From Methylobacter sp. (GTDB taxonomy: Bacteria > Pseudomonadota > Gammaproteobacteria > Methylococcales > Methylomonadaceae), in the NCBI GenBank assembly GCA_030684815.1, contig JAUXXQ010000019.1:1-35455 (forward strand): a DNA stretch of 35,455 nt. The letters are read 5' to 3'. Of this stretch, positions 1 through 8,799 are shown piece by piece (the stretch's first letter is position 1; the number at the start of each line of letters is the position of its first letter). A program made the position numbers and the translations under genes. The notes under the pieces are model-generated. The model searched no databases. It was not told the DNA's origin and saw only the letters and a list, made by a program, of their open reading frames with translations.

Positions 1-174
1 TATCTAAATCACTGACAAATGTTTTTATAAAGTGTGCCGGTTCATGCATCAACATAGCGCTGAAATGAACGGAAGTTTACATTGGTTAGCTTATCCGTTT
101 TTTAGTTATTTTTCTAAGCTTAAAAACTGGAACATCGAGTAAAAGAAATAAAATTTATTGACGCGCTCAAAACC

Positions 175-1266
175 ATGACTGATGGACGGGATAACCGTGG
201 CAAACGGCATTCACAGGTATTCTTAATAGCGACTTTCGTTTTTGCTACCTTAGTTGGACGCTCAACAGTGTCAAGTATTCATCGTTACATGAACAATAAA
301 ATTGATTGGTTACGCGAGGTCACAGGATATAAGGAGGCCACACCGGTTTCCCGTGCCCATTTACCCAGGATGCTGGCCCATTTGGATTGGCTGGCTTTAA
401 GTTGCGTGATTAACGACTGTTTTGGGGAACAAACAGTGCAAATGATTCAAGATGAATGGATCAGTGCTGATGGCAAAGTCATGAGAGGCACACTGAAGTC
501 AGGTGAAAAACAGGCCATCATTCATGCGGTCTCCCATGAGAGCCGAATTGATGTGGCGCAAGCCCGCCAAGCCGGTGATAAGTCGAGCGAAATTACCGTC
601 ATGCGCGAATTCCTTAAAGAAACCGGGTTAGAAAACGGTAAAATCAGCTTGGACGCCCATCATTGCAATCCTGAAACGATGGCACAAGTTGAACAAGCGG
701 GCGGCCTTTATCTGATTCAAGTCAAAGAAAACCAGCCCAAGTTGCTCGAACATTGTCGCTTTTTAGCAGAACAATCACCGCTGGCCGAAACCATTAATCA
801 CGACGGCTGTCATGGCTTCGTTACTACGCGGCACGCCCAACTACACAACCTGCAGTTATCGGCTATTGATAATCGTTGGCAACACAGTGGTTTGCAAACA
901 TTGGTCGTCATGAAGCGTGAAACATTTAATCAATCGAGTCAAAAAACCAGCAATGAGACCTCCTACTATTTAAGTAACCATGCGAATGACCGTAAACAGC
1001 ACACTGTTAACACATTAGCCCATGCTATTCGTGGACATTGGAGCGTGGAGTCTAACAATTGGCAGTTAGATGTCACTTTTGGCGAGGATCGTGTTCAGGT
1101 TGGACATGACAATCAAGCGCAAATCATGGGTAAGTTGCGGTGTTTTGCCATGAATTTGATACGCTGGTCAAAGACTGGGACACAAAATTTTCAAGCAACG
1201 ATAGAAAAATTTACGGATTCTCCAGAAGACTTGGTTTCTATGCTTGAGCAAGTTAATTTTTTATGA
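175..1266 (+). CDS. ISAs1-family transposase
   Basis: A 363-aa DDE transposase of the ISAs1 (H-repeat-associated) family. It would cut and rejoin the ends of its own insertion sequence. The start of the protein carries the DNRGKRHS block typical of the family N-terminus. The likely catalytic residues are D99 (in SADGKVMRG), D160 (in SLDAHHCNP) and E292 (in GHWSVESNNWQLD). The length is close to the usual 370-380 aa. The frame stays open upstream to a stop at 121-123 without another ATG, so either ATG 175 or a slightly earlier non-ATG start is possible. I could not find a convincing pair of terminal inverted repeats. A stretch near 1362-1374 (CATGAACGCGGGG) resembles the right end of such elements, but no matching left end is clear. 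The element may therefore be immobile or may extend beyond the window. Confidence 0.88.
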   Translation: MTDGRDNRGKRHSQVFLIATFVFATLVGRSTVSSIHRYMNNKIDWLREVTGYKEATPVSRAHLPRMLAHLDWLALSCVINDCFGEQTVQMIQDEWISADGKVMRGTLKSGEKQAIIHAVSHESRIDVAQARQAGDKSSEITVMREFLKETGLENGKISLDAHHCNPETMAQVEQAGGLYLIQVKENQPKLLEHCRFLAEQSPLAETINHDGCHGFVTTRHAQLHNLQLSAIDNRWQHSGLQTLVVMKRETFNQSSQKTSNETSYYLSNHANDRKQHTVNTLAHAIRGHWSVESNNWQLDVTFGEDRVQVGHDNQAQIMGKLRCFAMNLIRWSKTGTQNFQATIEKFTDSPEDLVSMLEQVNFL

Positions 1267-1639
1267 GAAAGCTGTGAGGTGCCATCAAGCGCTGGCTTTC
1301 GAGCCGGAACGTGTTGAAAAACTATCATTTTGTGCAAAAAACGTGAACACTTTTCTGCACATGAACGCGGGGGGATTATAGCTTATTGCAAAACCGGCGC
1401 CCAGTAAAGATAATGGAACTTATCGTTACTGGATGCCTTATAAACTAAGTTAGTTAGCGATAGACTGAATAGTTTATTCATTTATTACCGTGTTTTTTAC
1501 CAGCATGCCCGGTGGATGGTAGGATTCGCCCGTAAAGGAGGCCGGGCGTCCGTGACCGGTAAGCGTGAAAGTCAGCGTCAAAAAATACAGTGATCCAGGC
1601 AAATCCGTCAGGATTGCAGAGACTCGACCCAACAAATAA
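1267..1639. other. intergenic stretch after the ISAs1 gene, no gene seen
   Basis: No supportable coding region was found here. The first ~110 bp are probably the 3' end of the ISAs1 element. The rest leads into the promoter region of the toxin-antitoxin pair. A 60-codon minus-strand reading frame (1474-1656) shows no recognisable motif and no family resemblance. Confidence 0.5.
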
Positions 1640-1710
1640 ATACGGGCTAGTGACATAATCTTGTCATCGCTTAGGCATGAGTCTAAAATCTATCCGTATG
1701 TTTTCCGTAT
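1640..1710 (+). promoter_or_regulatory. probable operator region of the toxin-antitoxin pair
   Basis: Three copies of one hexamer lie just upstream of the antitoxin start: ATACGG (inverted) at 1640-1645, and CCGTAT at 1694-1699 and 1705-1710, the last two 11 bp apart. There is also an inverted repeat TGACA-6 nt-TGTCA at 1651-1666. DUF1778 antitoxins are ribbon-helix-helix proteins that usually repress their own promoter through short repeated motifs. Autoregulation here is an inference from the repeats and their position. Confidence 0.45.
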
Positions 1711-1729
1711 TATTTTAAAAAGGTGTTTG

Positions 1730-2023
1730 ATGACTGCACTTTCCCATCCTTATGAGCGCATCGACCTACGTACCTCGCCTGAAATTAAGGCATTAATCGC
1801 GCGTGCTGCGGCAACGTCCGGCGTTTCGCTCAGTGCTTTTCTGATTGCGGCCGCCCAAGAGCAGGCTAAGCGCGTATTGGCCGAGAGCGAGACATTGACC
1901 TTGTCGCCCGGTGACTGGTCGGCATTTTTTACGGCATTGGATAATGCCGACCGCCCCCGCCTGAAATTGGAGGCGGCTGCCTCAGACTATTTGGCCTGGC
2001 GTAACAATCACATAGACCCGTGA
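1730..2023 (+). CDS. DUF1778 (TacA-type) antitoxin
   Basis: A 97-aa protein. The N-terminal part (ERIDLRTSPEIKALIARAAATSGVSLSAFLIAAAQEQA, in pieces) is a ribbon-helix-helix DNA-binding fold of the DUF1778 family. The C-terminal part (LSPGDWSAFFTALDNADRPRLKL) is the segment that in TacA-type antitoxins wraps around and blocks the acetyltransferase toxin. I chose ATG 1730 because AAAAAGG at 1717-1723 is a good ribosome binding site. The longer frame from 1661 adds residues foreign to the family. The stop overlaps the start of the next gene, as is usual in toxin-antitoxin operons. It neutralises the toxin and probably represses the operon. Confidence 0.87.
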   Translation: MTALSHPYERIDLRTSPEIKALIARAAATSGVSLSAFLIAAAQEQAKRVLAESETLTLSPGDWSAFFTALDNADRPRLKLEAAASDYLAWRNNHIDP

Positions 2024-2523
2024 TCGGGTTTGACGGTCAAATTGAATTGCTGACGGCTGCACATGACCGGCGGAATTTCGCCTGTGGCGAACCTGCGCTT
2101 GATGATTATCTGCGGCGGCTCGCCCGCCAACATGCCGAAGCAAAAATCAGCAGAACCTATGTGGCCGCTAAGGGCGAACGGATTTTTGGTTATTATAGTT
2201 TGGCGATGTCCGCTATCCGTAAAGCGCACCTGCCTGAATACTATCAGAAGCGCTTTCCAAATTACCCGGTGCCGGTGGCCCGCCTAGCCCGTTTAGGGGT
2301 TGACCAGCGGCAGCAGGGCAGGGGGCTTGGCAAGCTACTGCTGATGGATGCCCTGTGCCGTTGCCGTCGTTTGTCCGATGAAATCGGTGCGGTGGGGGTG
2401 GTGGTCGATGCCAAGCATGAGCAGGCGCAAAGTTTTTATCGGCAGTTTGACTTTGAGGTATTTCCGGATACGCCCTTGACGTTGTGGCTGCCTATCGCCG
2501 CCATCGCCAAGTTGGGCTTGTAA
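2020..2523 (+). CDS. GNAT acetyltransferase toxin (TacT-type)
   Basis: A 167-aa GNAT-fold N-acetyltransferase. In the TacT/AtaT family such toxins acetylate the amino group of aminoacyl-tRNAs and stop translation. The acetyl-CoA-binding motif QQGRGLGKLL (Q/R-x-x-G-x-G/A) is present after the RLGVD strand. A conserved tyrosine near the C-terminus (SFYRQFDFEVF) is in the usual catalytic position. The start is GTG at 2020, overlapping the antitoxin stop by 4 bp. No Shine-Dalgarno sequence stands out, so translation is probably coupled to the antitoxin. Gene order (antitoxin first) and length fit the family. The exact tRNA target cannot be read from the sequence. Confidence 0.87.
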   Translation: MIGFDGQIELLTAAHDRRNFACGEPALDDYLRRLARQHAEAKISRTYVAAKGERIFGYYSLAMSAIRKAHLPEYYQKRFPNYPVPVARLARLGVDQRQQGRGLGKLLLMDALCRCRRLSDEIGAVGVVVDAKHEQAQSFYRQFDFEVFPDTPLTLWLPIAAIAKLGL

Positions 2524-2632
2524 ACAAAAATTGGGGCGCATGCAAAACCGGGGGAGGCCGTCAGAGCGAAACTTTTGAGATGACGGAAAACATCTGTTTT
2601 TCGCAGGGTCTTCCGTTAAGCCGATAGACTGC

Positions 2633-2703
2633 CGTACTATTAGTACGAAACTGATGTACTAAAATAAGACGATGTACGAAATTAATTTTGCTTACTTTCG
2701 TAC
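2633..2703. promoter_or_regulatory. cluster of GTAC-centred repeats and palindromes
   Basis: A perfect 15-bp palindrome (CGTACTATTAGTACG, 2633-2647) is followed by related half-sites: GTACGAAA at 2643-2650, GTACTAAA at 2656-2663, GTACGAAA at 2674-2681, and the inverse TTTCGTAC at 2696-2703. The last two form an inverted repeat with a 14-nt loop. Four copies of GTAC(G/T)AAA in about 60 bp look like binding sites of a dimeric regulator. Before the IS insertion at 2856, this cluster lay roughly 250 bp upstream of the Wadjet-like operon, so it may be that operon's original control region. No function is proven. Confidence 0.4.
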
Positions 2704-2847
2704 AGTTGCTTTTATGCGTACGCGCCTTTCGGACGGAATTGGTTTATGTGTTTGGCGAGGTTCATAGTGTAGTGCAATCGGCTTCTGATATTTCGTGCAG
2801 TCGTCTTTTGAAAATGACAGTGGTTACTAGCAATCTTCCTACGCCAA

Positions 2848-2855
2848 TCAAATAG
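2848..2855. repeat. 8-bp target site duplication, left copy
   Basis: TCAAATAG abuts the left terminal repeat of the IS element and is repeated exactly at 4431-4438 on the other side. Confidence 0.9.
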
Positions 2856-4430
2856 CTGAAGTTTCCTAAAAAATCATCAAGCCACCATGCGCAGCAATAC
2901 GGCTACCAGCGAATTTTTCGTGGGTTTGCCAGGTTTGGGGCAAACCCTATCAAAATCCTCATTGAGTCCAGCTTCAGCGATAAGCCGTCGAACATCCGAA
3001 AAGGCAAAACTGGTTCGCCCCTTCACTTTATGCCGACGTTCCGGGTCGGCTTTCAGTCGATCCGCATAAATCCAAGTGATCGTTGACGCCATCAAACAAA
3101 ATTGCAGATGGTTAGTCACGGCTTGAGCATTGCGGCACTGACTGGTTCGACTGCCGATGTCTTGTTTGAGCTCTTTAAAGCCGGATTCGATTTTCCAGCG
3201 CGCTCCATAATACTCGATGATCTGTGCTACAGAAAGCTCCAGGTCAGTGGTGAACATGGCTACCCACTGGGTTTTACGGAACACCCAAACCACGCGAATA
3301 GGGCATTTGAGGGTCTTCACCATGACCACAGCGTCATAAGCACACACTTCTCGGCGTTTGCCGTAAAGGTTGACGGTATAAGTCTTGGCCTGTTGCCGTA
3401 CCTCGGCAGCCATGTCGGTCGCCGATCCCAAGCGCTTACCGTACTTACGGCGACGTCCGCGCTGTCCAGGCTGCTGTGCGTCAGGTTGTGCGTACAACAC
3501 GTTATTGCAGCGCAGCCGAGAGAGTATATGAAAACGATCTCCCAATACCTTTCGAACCGGCCGCCACAGGCCTTGGTTACCAAACCAGCTATCGGTAACG
3601 GCCAGCACTGGCGATGTGGGGAAATAGTCGCCGATGCCTATTAACATCTGCGCGGCCAGATCCAATTTAGTCTGAAAAGGCGCAATCACGCCTTTGATTT
3701 TGGCGTTAGCCTTTTCCGCGTCAATGGTTTTCTTGGCGAAGTAAAAACGAAAATCTAAAAACAAGCAGGCCCAACGACCTTTGACTTGTTTCAGTAAACC
3801 GACTGCAACAAAGTTTTGTGCCCACGGATACTGGCTTTGATTGGCTTTAGCGGCATGATCAAAGATCGTCTCGCAACCGAAGATGTTTTTGCCTATCTTG
3901 GGATTGATGCAGTCGTCTAACGCCACCAATAATCGACCTTCTGTTTCAGGCGAGGGAATCAACCCCCAAACCGTCTGCCAAAGCTTTTGCCAGGGCAATG
4001 TCGACGATGCCATAAACGTGTAGAAGCGCTTCTTTTTTATCTCAATACCGAATAACGCTATCAGGGATCGCAGTAAGTTGGAGGTCATGGACGAGGTGAA
4101 CGGGACGATGATCGCCAGTAAGGTGTAGGCAAATAATGAGGCTCGCTCACGTCCCAGATCGGTATTGGAAAAATGGGCTTGGAGTGGGCGTAAAAGATCG
4201 CGTAGGATAAACATAAATGAGGCCGTTTTATTTGTATAATCAGTAACTTATGGGCTGTTATTATACAGTAAAACAAGGCGTCTTTCAGCAATAAGTTGTT
4301 GTTTATAATGAATAAACAAGTTACACGGGAATTAATTAACGCTTATCAAGAGTGGCAAAATTTTCGAAAATTTTTTCACTATTTTTTCGCTTTCTGAATT
4401 TCTTGCTCCTGAAAAACTGGGAAACTTCAG
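2856..4430 (-). mobile_element. complete IS4-type insertion sequence, 1575 bp
   Basis: The ends are defined by an 11-bp perfect inverted repeat: CTGAAGTTTCC at 2856-2866 and its reverse complement at 4420-4430. The element is flanked by an exact 8-bp direct repeat (TCAAATAG). It contains one full-length transposase gene on the minus strand. Intact ends, an intact gene and a perfect target duplication point to a recent insertion. It landed 93 bp before the ATG of the SMC-like gene and separates that gene from the GTAC repeat cluster. Confidence 0.9.
2877..4214 (-). CDS. IS4-type DDE transposase
   Basis: A 445-aa transposase, transcribed towards lower coordinates. The catalytic triad can be read as D100 or D101 (LVALDDCINP), D208 (LAVTDSWFG) and E343 (ARWKIESGFKELK). 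The IS4 signature Y-(2)-R-(3)-E-(6)-K is fulfilled exactly by Y336, R339, E343 and K350. The large beta-rich stretch between the second D and the E is typical of the group. The start ATG lies at 4212-4214 and the gene fills most of the element. No frameshift or truncation is seen, so it is probably active. The subgroup within IS4/IS701-like elements is not certain. Confidence 0.88.
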   Translation of the reverse strand: MFILRDLLRPLQAHFSNTDLGRERASLFAYTLLAIIVPFTSSMTSNLLRSLIALFGIEIKKKRFYTFMASSTLPWQKLWQTVWGLIPSPETEGRLLVALDDCINPKIGKNIFGCETIFDHAAKANQSQYPWAQNFVAVGLLKQVKGRWACLFLDFRFYFAKKTIDAEKANAKIKGVIAPFQTKLDLAAQMLIGIGDYFPTSPVLAVTDSWFGNQGLWRPVRKVLGDRFHILSRLRCNNVLYAQPDAQQPGQRGRRRKYGKRLGSATDMAAEVRQQAKTYTVNLYGKRREVCAYDAVVMVKTLKCPIRVVWVFRKTQWVAMFTTDLELSVAQIIEYYGARWKIESGFKELKQDIGSRTSQCRNAQAVTNHLQFCLMASTITWIYADRLKADPERRHKVKGRTSFAFSDVRRLIAEAGLNEDFDRVCPKPGKPTKNSLVAVLLRMVA

Positions 4431-4438
4431 TCAAATAG
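4431..4438. repeat. 8-bp target site duplication, right copy
   Basis: TCAAATAG, identical to 2848-2855, directly follows the right terminal repeat of the IS element. Confidence 0.9.
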
Positions 4439-4523
4439 CATACGCTTGCTATACTTGGTGCTAACAAGCAAATTAAACAACAAGCCAGGGCTTGATATAG
4501 CCGAACAAATACAAGGATATAGG

Positions 4524-7500
4524 ATGGAACGTTTTGGATTACTACGGCTTATTTTGATTGATTCATACAAACCCGGCACCTTGCAGGAAGTAAGGCTAGA
4601 TGGACACACCAATCTTAATGGCGTTAACGGTGCTGGCAAAACTACCTTGCTTCGCTTGATCCCTTTGTTTTTTGGGGAACGTCCAGGCCGGTTGGTGCCT
4701 AAAAGTCGGGTCACCGACAGTTTTGCCAAGCATTATTTGCCCAACGAATCGTCTTACATCATTTTCGAATATCGTCGCGATCAGAAAATCTGCCTGGTGG
4801 TGATTTACGCCTCACTCAATGAAGAAGGCCTGTGTTATCGCTTTGTCGATAAGGGCTTTGATCGTGACGATTTTCTGGAAACCCGACTCGATGGTTCTTG
4901 CTATCCAATTTCCTGTCGTGATTTGAAGAGGCATCTGGACAAACGCCAGATCCATTGCAGCAATCAACTGACGTCTTGCAGCGATTATCGCACGGTGATT
5001 CAGAATCTGCCGCATAGCAAGGGTCAGGAGTTGCGAAATCTGATTGCCCGCTACAGCTTTTGTCAGGGCAGTGCAGGGAGACGTTTGAAAGACATCGAAA
5101 AGATCGTCTCCGGTATGTTGCAACGTTCGACCGATTTCGCCGACTTGCGCGAAATGCTGGTCAATTGCATCGACGAAAACCGCGATTCAATTTCCTTAGA
5201 CGTCTCTATGGACAAATTAGACGATTGGCATAAGGAATACCAGGCCTACCAACATAGCGAAGCCGAACGTGAGCAAGCTACAGAACTAAGTGATTTGGCG
5301 ACCGAACAAGAGCAATTTAAAAGCCGATTTGGTGAACTCCACAAGCGCTTACTGCTGTTGCGGGAACGATATCGTCAGCAACAGAAAGGGCAACAAGAAC
5401 AACTTTCAAAAACCGAACAATCACTGGAAACCCTCAAGTCTGCTTGGGAAAGCCAAGAACAAGAGATGCAATCAGCACTGGCTAGGCAACGAGCCGAGCT
5501 AAGCAGTCAGGAAAAACAGAAAACCCAACTGGAAAATGAAAAGGCCGACTGGGACGCCAAGGACATCCAGCAGAGTATCCGCTTAGCCGAGAAACAACCT
5601 GTTTTGACCGAAAGCCTAGAAACAGAACAAAAGCACTACAAACAACTGACATCCGCAGTTCAGGATATCAATACCCAATTTGTTGCGTTCAAGGCTGACA
5701 AGGAAAGAGCTTATGCCGATCAGCGTCATCAACACGAGCGGCAGATGGATGAGGTCAAGGCACAGGCAAGCCAAGATGAAGCCAAACATCGCGCGGAACA
5801 TAATCTGATTCGGGAGCAACTTAGAGCCACAAATAGCAGCGAACAAGAAAAGTTGCATGAATCGGTCGGCACGGTACAGGAAAATCTTGGAGCGCTGAAT
5901 GCCCAGATCGTCCAAATCCAACCTGATCCGGAATTGATCAAAACCCGAGAAGTGAAGCTGGAACTTCAGCAAAGCCTGCAGCTAAAATTAGAACAGGCCA
6001 AAACTGAAGTCACCAGCATCAACAAGTGTATCAAAGCCAATCAGGACAAAGTCGAGTCTGTTCTGGAGCAAAAGCGAAATGTCCAGGCAGAAAAACAAAG
6101 CATAGATGAAGCAATCATTCATTTAAAACGCCAACTGGATACCGAAGCCGATACCTTGCTGCGTTTTTTACGTGAACATCAACCCGGCTGGACGCAGGAC
6201 ATTGCCAAAGTGGTTAATCCTGAATTGTTGCTGCGCGACGATCTGGAGCCGGTGTTAATGGAAAAACCGACAGGATTGTATGGTGTGTCGCTGAATCTGG
6301 ATCTGCTGTCGGCGGATTTGGCGGCCGACGAACAGCAAATCCGCGTAGTGTTGGCTGAGCATGAACACCGCTTGCGCGAATTGGCCGGTCTGGACCAGCA
6401 GGCCGGGCAACAATTGATGTCTTTGAAAAAGACCGATACTCAACTGCGTAAGCAATTGCTACAAGCCGAAAGCGAGCAAGGTCGATTGCAAACCGGTTTG
6501 AAGGGTATTCAAAGCGAACTAGGATCTTTGAAACAGCAAATTGAAAATAGCAAACGTCAGCGTGGGCAGCAGTTGCAGGCTGAAAAAATCGCTGTCGAGC
6601 AAACGTTGGTGGGCATAAAGCAGCAGCTGGAAGTTTTAAAACAGCAACTACAGGACGATGAAAAACTGCTCGCCGTCGAACTTGATGCCGCTGTCGTCCA
6701 GACAAAGCTATCGGCCGACCAACAGATCGAACGTATCCGGCAAGACATCTCGACGCTAAACAAACAAGAGCAGCAGGCACTGCAACAATTGGAGCAACAA
6801 CGGCTCAACAGTCTAAAAAACCGAAAAATCGATGTCGATGCCGTACAACAGATTGAAAGCCGGGTCGAATTATTGAAAAAGCAGTTGGGAGCCGCCAAAA
6901 CCGCTGGTGAAACGGTGAGCGAATATCGGCGCTGGGAGCAACTGCATTGGTCTGGCTATACCGATCTGAGCAACTCGATTCGGCAACTAATTGCCGAGCA
7001 GCGTCAAACCGAGGCACAGTTTTCTACTGCAAAACAACGCTATCAACAACACAGCATCGAATTGAAAGCAGAGCAGGGGAGGCTGACTGACGTGTTACAG
7101 AAACTAGATCAGGCGATGAAAACGCTTGAGCAATTACTGGATGATTGCACGCCTTATGCCCGGCATGCAGCCAACGTCATCAGCTTTGACGAATCGCATA
7201 CCCTGGCCTTGTTACAAAACGAATATCGTAGCTTGAGTGAGGCTTATAAAAACCAGCGCCGCCTCCTATTAGCCAAGCTGAGGCATTTGAAACAAACCTT
7301 AGCGCGTTACCCCGGCACCGGTCCTGCCCAGTATCATGCGAGTCAGGAAACAGAATTAAGACTGGACAGCGACGAAACCGCTTGGCTGTTACCAATATTG
7401 AATTGGTATGACAGTGCCCATCAAGATTTACGCAGTCTACTGGTCAATCAGGCCAATCTATTCGGCGCGGTGATCCGAAATTACCAGCAGGCATTGGAAC

Positions 7501-8180
7501 GCTTCGACCACGGCATCGATACCCTATCCAGACGGCTGGCCAAACATATCGATAGCCATATACGTTTCGGCAAAATCGAAAGTATCCAGGGGCGCTTGAC
7601 TTCAAAAGTGCAGTCCTTGGGCTACTGGCAACAAATTGTTGCGTTTACCAAGCAATACGATGACTGGAACCGAAACGGCGATGGTTGTTTGCCCGGTGAG
7701 GCATTTGCGGACATGGTGCGCTTGGTGGCGGAGCAAATGCCCGGTAAAGGTCGGGTGGAAATGAAACTGGTCAATCTGCTGGAACTGGAAATCATCGTCA
7801 CTGAAAACGGCCGCAGCAAACGGGCAACTCATGCTGATGAATTACAGCAAATCTCCAGTCACGGCCTGTCGTATTTGATTTTATGTGTCTTCTTTATCGC
7901 CCTGGTTAACATGATCCGCAAGGATCAACCTTTGAACATCATCTGGCCGATGGATGAGTTGAAGGAATTGCATCAGGAAAATATCGAATTATTACTGGAG
8001 TTACTCAGCAATAATGGCATTACCTTGCTGTCGGCTTTTCCTGATCCCGACCCGGATGTTCTGCGCTTGTTTAAAAACCGTTATCAGGTAGTGGGCCAGC
8101 GGGAATTGGTGGAGATGGAAGTCGATGACGCCTATCTAGCAGAGTTGGCGCCCATGGTGCGGGAGTTGACCAGTGTTTGA
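4524..8180 (+). CDS. Wadjet/Mks-like SMC ATPase (JetC/MksB-type)
   Basis: A 1218-aa SMC-like ATPase, the motor of a condensin-like complex. In Wadjet (JetABCD/MksBEFG) this subunit extrudes DNA loops so that small circular plasmids are recognised and cut. The Walker A motif GVNGAGKT is at residues 33-40, right after a KPGTLQEVRLDGHTNLNG strand. A very long Q/E/K-rich coiled coil runs over roughly residues 230-1000. The C-terminal head carries a degenerate signature (SSHGLSYLILC) and Walker B with D1144-E1145 (IIWPMDEL). I chose ATG 4524 because AAGGA at 4513-4517 precedes it. An in-frame TTG at 4446 adds 26 residues without family character. The stop overlaps the next start by 8 bp. The IS element ends 93 bp upstream and may change its expression. 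Confidence 0.85.
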   Translation: MERFGLLRLILIDSYKPGTLQEVRLDGHTNLNGVNGAGKTTLLRLIPLFFGERPGRLVPKSRVTDSFAKHYLPNESSYIIFEYRRDQKICLVVIYASLNEEGLCYRFVDKGFDRDDFLETRLDGSCYPISCRDLKRHLDKRQIHCSNQLTSCSDYRTVIQNLPHSKGQELRNLIARYSFCQGSAGRRLKDIEKIVSGMLQRSTDFADLREMLVNCIDENRDSISLDVSMDKLDDWHKEYQAYQHSEAEREQATELSDLATEQEQFKSRFGELHKRLLLLRERYRQQQKGQQEQLSKTEQSLETLKSAWESQEQEMQSALARQRAELSSQEKQKTQLENEKADWDAKDIQQSIRLAEKQPVLTESLETEQKHYKQLTSAVQDINTQFVAFKADKERAYADQRHQHERQMDEVKAQASQDEAKHRAEHNLIREQLRATNSSEQEKLHESVGTVQENLGALNAQIVQIQPDPELIKTREVKLELQQSLQLKLEQAKTEVTSINKCIKANQDKVESVLEQKRNVQAEKQSIDEAIIHLKRQLDTEADTLLRFLREHQPGWTQDIAKVVNPELLLRDDLEPVLMEKPTGLYGVSLNLDLLSADLAADEQQIRVVLAEHEHRLRELAGLDQQAGQQLMSLKKTDTQLRKQLLQAESEQGRLQTGLKGIQSELGSLKQQIENSKRQRGQQLQAEKIAVEQTLVGIKQQLEVLKQQLQDDEKLLAVELDAAVVQTKLSADQQIERIRQDISTLNKQEQQALQQLEQQRLNSLKNRKIDVDAVQQIESRVELLKKQLGAAKTAGETVSEYRRWEQLHWSGYTDLSNSIRQLIAEQRQTEAQFSTAKQRYQQHSIELKAEQGRLTDVLQKLDQAMKTLEQLLDDCTPYARHAANVISFDESHTLALLQNEYRSLSEAYKNQRRLLLAKLRHLKQTLARYPGTGPAQYHASQETELRLDSDETAWLLPILNWYDSAHQDLRSLLVNQANLFGAVIRNYQQALERFDHGIDTLSRRLAKHIDSHIRFGKIESIQGRLTSKVQSLGYWQQIVAFTKQYDDWNRNGDGCLPGEAFADMVRLVAEQMPGKGRVEMKLVNLLELEIIVTENGRSKRATHADELQQISSHGLSYLILCVFFIALVNMIRKDQPLNIIWPMDELKELHQENIELLLELLSNNGITLLSAFPDPDPDVLRLFKNRYQVVGQRELVEMEVDDAYLAELAPMVRELTSV

Positions 8181-8799
8181 CACCCTGCTGAAACGCTTGC
8201 TGCAAGGCGAGTTCATTTGCGAAATCAGTGACGAAGCCGGCTTTCGTTTTTTACAGCAAGTCGACAACGTACAACAGGTCGACGAATTCTTGAGCCGATT
8301 GCAATACCGCTTGAGCAAAACCCAGAACGGCTTGGCCTTTTATGCCGCTTACCGGCAGATAGACGCCGGTGCCCGCCGCGATATTCAACGCCTATTTCAG
8401 CAGTTTCGGGTGGAACTGCAGCCGGTAGTGGAATGGCTAGACATGATGATGGCCTGCTTGCATCGCGATACCGCTTTGTCGCCTGGTGATACCTTGAGCT
8501 TCGGAGCACTATTACAGGTTATCGAAAGCAATCAGGCTTTGGCGGATCGATTGCAAACCTTTGCCCGCTTTAAAGATTTTGTCTGTACCGACGATGCCGT
8601 GAAGAGCCGCTTGGAAAAACTGCTGAAAACCCTGGACCAATGGGGCTATTTGCATTTGTCCAACCGTGACACCTTGATATATCAGGTGACGGGCAAGTTA
8701 GATTATTTCTATCAGGCGCTGCAATTTATCAAAGAGCACGAGCAATTGCCGATAGCTCAGGACGAAGATGACGTGGCCCAGCAGGAGAGTCTGTTTTGA
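8173..8799 (+). CDS. MksE/JetB-like subunit
   Basis: A 208-aa small subunit of the SMC complex, expected to bind the kleisin and contact DNA through winged-helix domains. The assignment rests mainly on position between the SMC gene and the kleisin-like gene, on size (MksE/JetB proteins are about 200 aa) and on helical, winged-helix-like content. The segment KLLKTLDQWGYLHLSNRDTLIYQVTGKLDYF (in pieces) looks like a wing region. The start is GTG 8173, overlapping the SMC stop by 8 bp. The end overlaps the next gene by 4 bp. I recognise no catalytic motif. Confidence 0.7.
   Translation: MFDTLLKRLLQGEFICEISDEAGFRFLQQVDNVQQVDEFLSRLQYRLSKTQNGLAFYAAYRQIDAGARRDIQRLFQQFRVELQPVVEWLDMMMACLHRDTALSPGDTLSFGALLQVIESNQALADRLQTFARFKDFVCTDDAVKSRLEKLLKTLDQWGYLHLSNRDTLIYQVTGKLDYFYQALQFIKEHEQLPIAQDEDDVAQQESLF

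Noticed and set aside
33-50. Left end of the ISAs1 element (GTTCATG shared with the putative right end)
   Set aside because: Only a 7-bp match in inverse orientation; too short to define a boundary.
1474-1656. 60-codon minus-strand frame before the toxin-antitoxin pair
   Set aside because: No ribosome binding site or recognisable motif, and it covers the likely operator region.
2583-2616. Terminator after the acetyltransferase toxin (ACGGAA...TTCCGT with inner AAAACA-TC-TGTTTT)
   Set aside because: The stem is AT-rich and interrupted and no U-tract follows, so I do not list it as a terminator.
3102-3644. 180-codon plus-strand frame inside the IS element
   Set aside because: It lies antisense to the clear DDE transposase and has no family resemblance.
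4446-4523. In-frame TTG start giving a 1244-aa SMC protein
   Set aside because: ATG 4524 has a good ribosome binding site and begins at the conserved MERFGLLRL strand; the extra 26 residues look like untranslated leader.
6214-6780. 188-codon minus-strand frame
   Set aside because: Shadow of the coiled-coil part of the SMC gene; low-complexity composition and no motif.
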